Source: Capsicum annuum | Lineage: Eukaryota > Streptophyta > Magnoliopsida > Solanales > Solanaceae | Length of the DNA: 64,000 bases | Assembly: GCF_002878395.1 (NCBI RefSeq) | Contig: NC_061122.1 | Coordinates: forward strand, 76,700,998-76,764,997 | Direction of reading: 5' to 3' | Shown here: one piece after another, positions 59,683 through 64,000 of the stretch | How the letters are laid out: the number at the start of each line of letters is the position of its first letter | How positions within the stretch are numbered: position 1 is the first letter of the stretch | Made by a program: the position numbers and the translations under genes | The notes under the pieces: model-generated | The model's database searches: none | What the model was told of the DNA's origin: nothing | The model's input: only the letters and a program-made list of their open reading frames with translations

Positions 59683-60575
59683 GTTGCATAGTTTGTTAAA
59701 GCACAGGGTTTTAAATAAATCCTGATGTAATGATTTGATTTTTGGTAATTTGTGTGAAATATTTATATCTTTGTAATTTGACTATTTTACCCCTCCTCAT
59801 GATTTTATTTTGGTTATTTTAGGGTATGGTGATGACTAGCATAGTCCCCAATACATTTAAGGGTAATTTTTATGAGATTAAGGTTTTTGATGGTCGTAAA
59901 GACTTTTTATTTTACTTTGGTAAACATTTTTTGATTTGTGCATTGGAGGGAAAAATGGATTGCGCTTAACATGGTTGGTATAGTTTTACCACATTTTTAT
60001 ATTATTTTAACTCTATATTCGGAAAGTTTTGAAAGTAGATCTCAGGGGTTAATTCTATAAAAATAACATTTTTTCAAAAATCTAGTACATTCATTGTGTT
60101 TGGAGCTTCAAATATGATAGGGTTGCATAGTTTGTTAAAGCACAGGGTTTTAAATAAATCCTGATGTAATGATTTGATTTTTGGTAATTTGTGTGAAATA
60201 TTTATATCTTTGTAATTTGACTATTTTACCCCTCCTCATGATTTTATTTTGGTTATTTTAGGGTATGGTGATGACTAGCATAGTCCCCAATACATTTAAG
60301 GGTAATTTTTATGAGATTAAGGTTTTTGATGGTCGTAAAGACTTTTTATTTTACTTTGGTAAACATTTTTTGATTTGTGCATTGGAGGGAAAAATGGATT
60401 GCGCTTAACATGGTTGGTATAGTTTTACCACATTTTTATATTATTTTAACTCTATATTCGGAAAGTTTTGAAAGTAGATCTCAGGGGTTAATTCTATAAA
60501 AATAACATTTTTTCAAAAATCTAGTACATTCATTGTGTTTGGAGCTTCAAATATGATAGGGTTGCATAGTTTGTT
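59683..60575. repeat. Perfect 439-bp tandem duplication
   Basis: Copies are 59683-60121 and 60122-60560, followed by 15 bases of a third copy (to 60575). I compared them base by base and found no difference. Neighbouring sequence is old and decayed, so this is either very recent or an assembly artefact. Confidence 0.95.
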
Positions 60576-60689
60576 TGTATTCTCGAGATTCTTGATGAAT
60601 CTTAAGGGGTCCACAGACACTTGAAATTTTCCATTTCTCCATAGATGGTGCACCACTCAATTGGTATAGCCGGTAAAACACCACCTAGT

Positions 60690-60905
60690 CTACTTTAGCA
60701 GTAGGCTATAAAAGTTTACTTGGCATCTTTAGTGGCCAGCTCTAACTTGACAAGGGTGCTTTAACAGTTCCATGTCTATTTTTGCAGTAAGCGCTAAAGA
60801 AACCTTTGTCTGCTATACTGGGCTTAATCGTATTGAAAGGTATGTGTTAAATGGTACCTGACCGCTTTAGTAGTAACCGCTAAAGTGGCTCTTTTGATAC
60901 TTTAG
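60690..60905 (+). repeat. Block of CTTTAG / CTAAAG inverted words
   Basis: Words such as CTTTAGCAGTAGG, CTTTAGTGGCC, CGCTAAAG, CGCTTTAGTAGTAACC and CGCTAAAGTGG recur in both orientations. It sits upstream of the 'gttttagggttttt' leader region, at the place where A LTRs carry their variable GC-rich block. Confidence 0.6.
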
Positions 60906-62832
60906 CAGCACCTGGCACCTAAAATATGTTTAAAAGTTCTCATTTTTTTCACCATTCTAGAAACTTGGAGGTTTGAGTTTTAGGGTTTTTAGGAGATTTC
61001 CTCCATTTTCAAGCATAGGTAAGCACCATGCTACTATTTTAATAGCTTTTCTTTGATTCTATCATTTAAATCAAGTTTAAACTCAAATTTAAAAGCAGAA
61101 ATTAGAGATTTTGGTTTGGAAGGCCTAAAAAAACATTTCTTTGAGTTAAACCCCAATTTTAACTCATTTTTACTAAGTTTTTCTTCAATGAGTTCCTTTA
61201 ATTCTAGGAAATATATTTTGACCTAAAATTCTATTTTTACCCTTTTTTTTTTTTGAAAAAACCATTTTATAGCTCCATTATGACCATAATTTTAAAGATG
61301 GAAATATGGGTATCATGGCTTTCTTTTCCCACATGGATTTTATATTTTTATTTTTTATCGAATTCTATGTTAGTGTCTGAGGTGAAAGATCAGTGATAAA
61401 GGCATATGTGTTTTAGTTACACCATTTAAGGTAGGTTATGACTTAACTTTCTTTAGACTGGATTGGGTAGTTAATAATAATGTAACAACATGTTATGGGT
61501 ATGGCGTTGTAGCATGGGAAATGTATTTAGGTAATTTATGTGCCCATCTGGAGGCCTATATGTATAATATTTGGTGGTTTTGAGACATTATTTGCTATTT
61601 GTAATTTTGTATGGTCTTGTATGATGTTTTTTATATAGTATTGACATATGTATGCTTGATTGAACTCTTTTTGATAGGAAAAAGACAAGATCTTGGGATT
61701 TATATGGTATTAATGACATTTTTCTTGGATTGTTCACTTGATGGGTTATGGGTTACATTAGATCATGGATGGTTGGTTAATTTGAGTGTTTTTTAGCTCA
61801 TATAGTCTGTATATTGGTTGGATATTAGAATTACCCTATGGTCTATTATGAGTATTACATTATTATATTATATTTATTCATGAAACATTGGTACAACCAT
61901 GAAAATATTGGAAACACTATCTTTTCAGACAAAAGTGTGACATCTTTAAAAACCTGCAACTAATGTATCTGTTATAAAGGAGTTGTGGATATTGGTATTG
62001 CTTGTATATGGGTTAAAGAACCCCCCCCCTAGATTCTACCATAATAGCATGGCTCGATAGGTGTATATGGAGGTTATGCGATGACCTCAAGAATTATTAT
62101 AATCATCACTATATTTTATTTATACTGTGCTTATTCTATGTTGTTCTTCTGTTATTGATATAATGTCTTTCTATGTTTGTTATTTTTCCCTTTTTTAACT
62201 GCCATACGTGTATATTAATACATTTGTCATGTATTTGTATTTACTATATGTGTATATAGTAGGACTGTTACTGAAGACATTGTGGGCGATCATATAGGAC
62301 ATTTTATGATTGTACGTGAGGTGCCCTTAGTTTGTGGTTTTATGCTTTATTTTTTACTTTACTTAATCCATCTAAGATAGCTAATACTCATCCTTGCTAT
62401 GTCTTTTCAGTGCATATCCAAGTATGAGTTCAATGCAAAAATAGCTAACTCAGGCGACATTTTAAGTATATTTAAGGTAATAGACATCCTATGCTTCAGG
62501 AGTTGGCCAACTACCTCTTCTTGTCTATTTTCATGTCTTATTTAGTATTTTGAGAAAAAATTTGTTTAATTTTTTCCATTATTATTTTTTGAAAATTTAA
62601 GATGTATTTTAGTAGTTCTTACACTGTGACACCACGTTTTGGGATTTTCATTTGGCACCTTTAATTATATTTTTTCTATTATTATGTTTGTGTGGTTTTA
62701 ATATGCTCTACAAGCCTTGCCTTGGATTAGTAGTATTGATTTCCCTTTTTATATCAGTTTGGGCGAGTCACTTGTTAAGCCTTGTCATGATAAGTGACAT
62801 CATGACCCTTAGTTGGTTTGGCTCTTGATAGA

Positions 62833-62845
62833 TTAGTATCAAGGC
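62833..62845 (+). other. Primer-binding site of element F
   Basis: TTAGTATCAAGGC matches TTGGTATCAxxGC with G to A; gag follows ~200 bp downstream. Confidence 0.65.
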
Positions 62846-63040
62846 AGACATATTTCCATTTGTCCTATAAATGTAAAAATAGGGTGTCTAGTAGTGTTTT
62901 ATAAATCATATGTAGAGATTCATACCTATCCTCGAGAGGCTATAAGACATCTTTAGGAAATTTCCCTTATTTCAATAAATATCATAGGGATTTTTTGTAT
63001 GTATTATCCTAAATAATATTTTTCTCTTTTTTCTGTGAAG

Positions 63041-64000
63041 ATAGTGAGGACTAGATCCAGTGTGGCTACAGATGCATATCAGTTATGCAAGCAGAGAGCT
63101 AAGTCTAAAGTGCAAGTTATAAGTTATTGTAAGGCTCGATGTAAAGGATGGGCTCGAGAGTTAAGCATGTCGGAGTAATAAGGTCTACTATAGTCCCATA
63201 AAGTTTTTCTACCCTTGTATTGGAGGTGTTGTTAATCTAGTTATCGACCCATTTGAAGGGTGATTCTTTGAGTGCTCCTAGTATTCTTCTATCCCTGAGT
63301 ATGGTACCTCAGTCCATACCAAAGTCTATTTATTATGTTTCTCTGGTCCTGAGTATAGACCCTCTTCTTTTACCGATATCTGCATATGGTACACCAGTGG
63401 CTTTGAGATTGTTACTTCATTAGTCCCTATATCAAAGTATGGTATTCTGAGATCTAGATTTTGTCTTCTTATATGTTATCTTCTAAGTTACATTTACAAC
63501 AATCCATATTTACTGTGTTTTTTATTATTTTGAGTGTGCGTTCTATTATTTTGAGTAAAGTTATGTCTTTGGATAATTAGAAGAGGTTTAAATATTTACT
63601 CATTAGGGTCCTATTAGATTTAGTGGAGCTGTAGGCAAAAAAACTTATGGGTTCTTATTGGAATATCATGTGAAGTGGCATAACTTTAGTTTGCTCATAT
63701 GCGGGGTTGCATATATTACTTATAATTGAGAGATGCAACTAGACATCAGTAGAGGATATGTTTTGGTTACTCAACTCTTGGTTTCCTCGAGATAACTTGG
63801 CATCAGTTTATTGAGTCTTTTTTTGAGAGGTTTGTGCCTTATAATTTGAAGGATCAGATGACAGATGAGTTTGATTGCTTGGAGTAGGTCTCCATTATTT
63901 TTGTATAGTCTGAGGCCCATTTTTATGCCTTGTCTAGATTTTCTTATACTTATACTACCATCGAGTCTAACAAGATTTGGAAGTTTGTGAAGGTGTTGGA
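63041..64000 (+). pseudogene. gag: Decayed gag of element F, runs off the window
   Basis: The start codon is ATA (63041-63043) in place of ATG, followed by VRTRSSVATDAYQ, the usual MVRTRS start of one large Solanaceae Ty3/gypsy family. Later parts read GPIRFSGAV (about 63609), WHQFIESFFERFVPYNLKDQ (about 63800-63858), MTDEFDCLE, and HFYALSRFSYTYTTIESNKI (about 63919-63978). Stops (63177, 63885, 63909) and frameshifts break it. It continues past the window end, so the zinc knuckle and pol are not visible. Confidence 0.8.

Larger units (their letters stand above)
59600..62830 (+). mobile_element. Probable LTR of element F
   Basis: The right end is set by a primer-binding site at 62833 and gag at 63041. 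The left end is uncertain; TTACATTTCCCGAAATAATC near 59610 resembles an LTR start. A second possible start, TGTGACACCACG, lies at 62625, which would make a very short LTR. Contents: the 439-bp tandem duplication, a block of CGCTAAAG/CTTTAGCG-type words (60690-60905) and AT-rich DNA. The short open frame at 61611 is not a gene. Confidence 0.5.

Noticed and set aside
62021..62035. C-homopolymer run as a possible functional tract
   Set aside because: An isolated run of about ten C in an LTR; more likely slippage or sequencing noise.
1..64000. A host protein-coding gene, a new defence system or a biosynthetic cluster
   Set aside because: Every frame with recognisable similarity is gag or pol of Ty3/gypsy elements; the remaining frames are short and lie in LTRs. 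No exon-like series with splice signals and a known domain was found.

Overview
The window looks like repeat-dense (pericentromeric-type) nuclear DNA of a flowering plant, most likely a nightshade (Solanum-like). It is AT-rich, has no intact long reading frame and no recognisable host gene, and is filled almost end to end by decayed Ty3/gypsy LTR retrotransposons. The pol fragments that keep their 3' ends carry a C-terminal chromodomain-like block, as in the Tekay/Del chromoviruses. LTRs with GAYGGACCRTC words are familiar from Solanum. Organism and clade names are from family knowledge, not from a search. LTR labels A-F are mine.

Layout. 1-3211: two subfamily-A LTRs head to head. 3212-4348: nothing recognised. 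4349-8835: a complete but decayed gag-only element D with two 628-bp LTRs, PBS and polypurine tract, followed by an inverted piece of its own LTR end (8864-9012). 9013-14770: a pol remnant (RT-RNase H-integrase), a B LTR (11639-13451), then PBS and gag. 14771-27250: a C-type LTR split by a 3.67-kb solo A LTR with a 5-bp target duplication, then zinc finger-protease-RT-RNase H-integrase-chromodomain and a B LTR. 27251-32852: a gag/protease scrap, two B LTRs tail to tail, and an integrase fragment on the minus strand. 32853-36727: an internally deleted element E. 36728-39974: the start of a minus-strand A element (gag start, PBS, LTR), inserted into another minus-strand gag (39975-40440) whose B LTR lies at 40602-42808. 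42811-50152: a B LTR scrap and a C element with gag, protease and RT. 50153-57176: a minus-strand B element with nearly all pol domains and its 5' LTR. 57177-59682: LTR-like, unassigned. 59600-64000: a further element F (LTR with a perfect 439-bp tandem duplication, PBS, gag start) running off the window.

There is no functional gene set. All coding remnants carry stops and frameshifts, and many damaged sites are C-to-T or G-to-A changes, as expected of methylated silenced repeats. The structure I could not explain from standard annotation is in the LTRs. The A LTRs carry a series of small hairpins with 15-nt loops whose stems differ in sequence but stay paired, plus a separate conserved hairpin about 0.4 kb from the LTR end whose stem also changes while remaining complementary. 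The C LTRs carry exact 33-bp and 38-bp arrays and repeated words resembling the tRNA B box.
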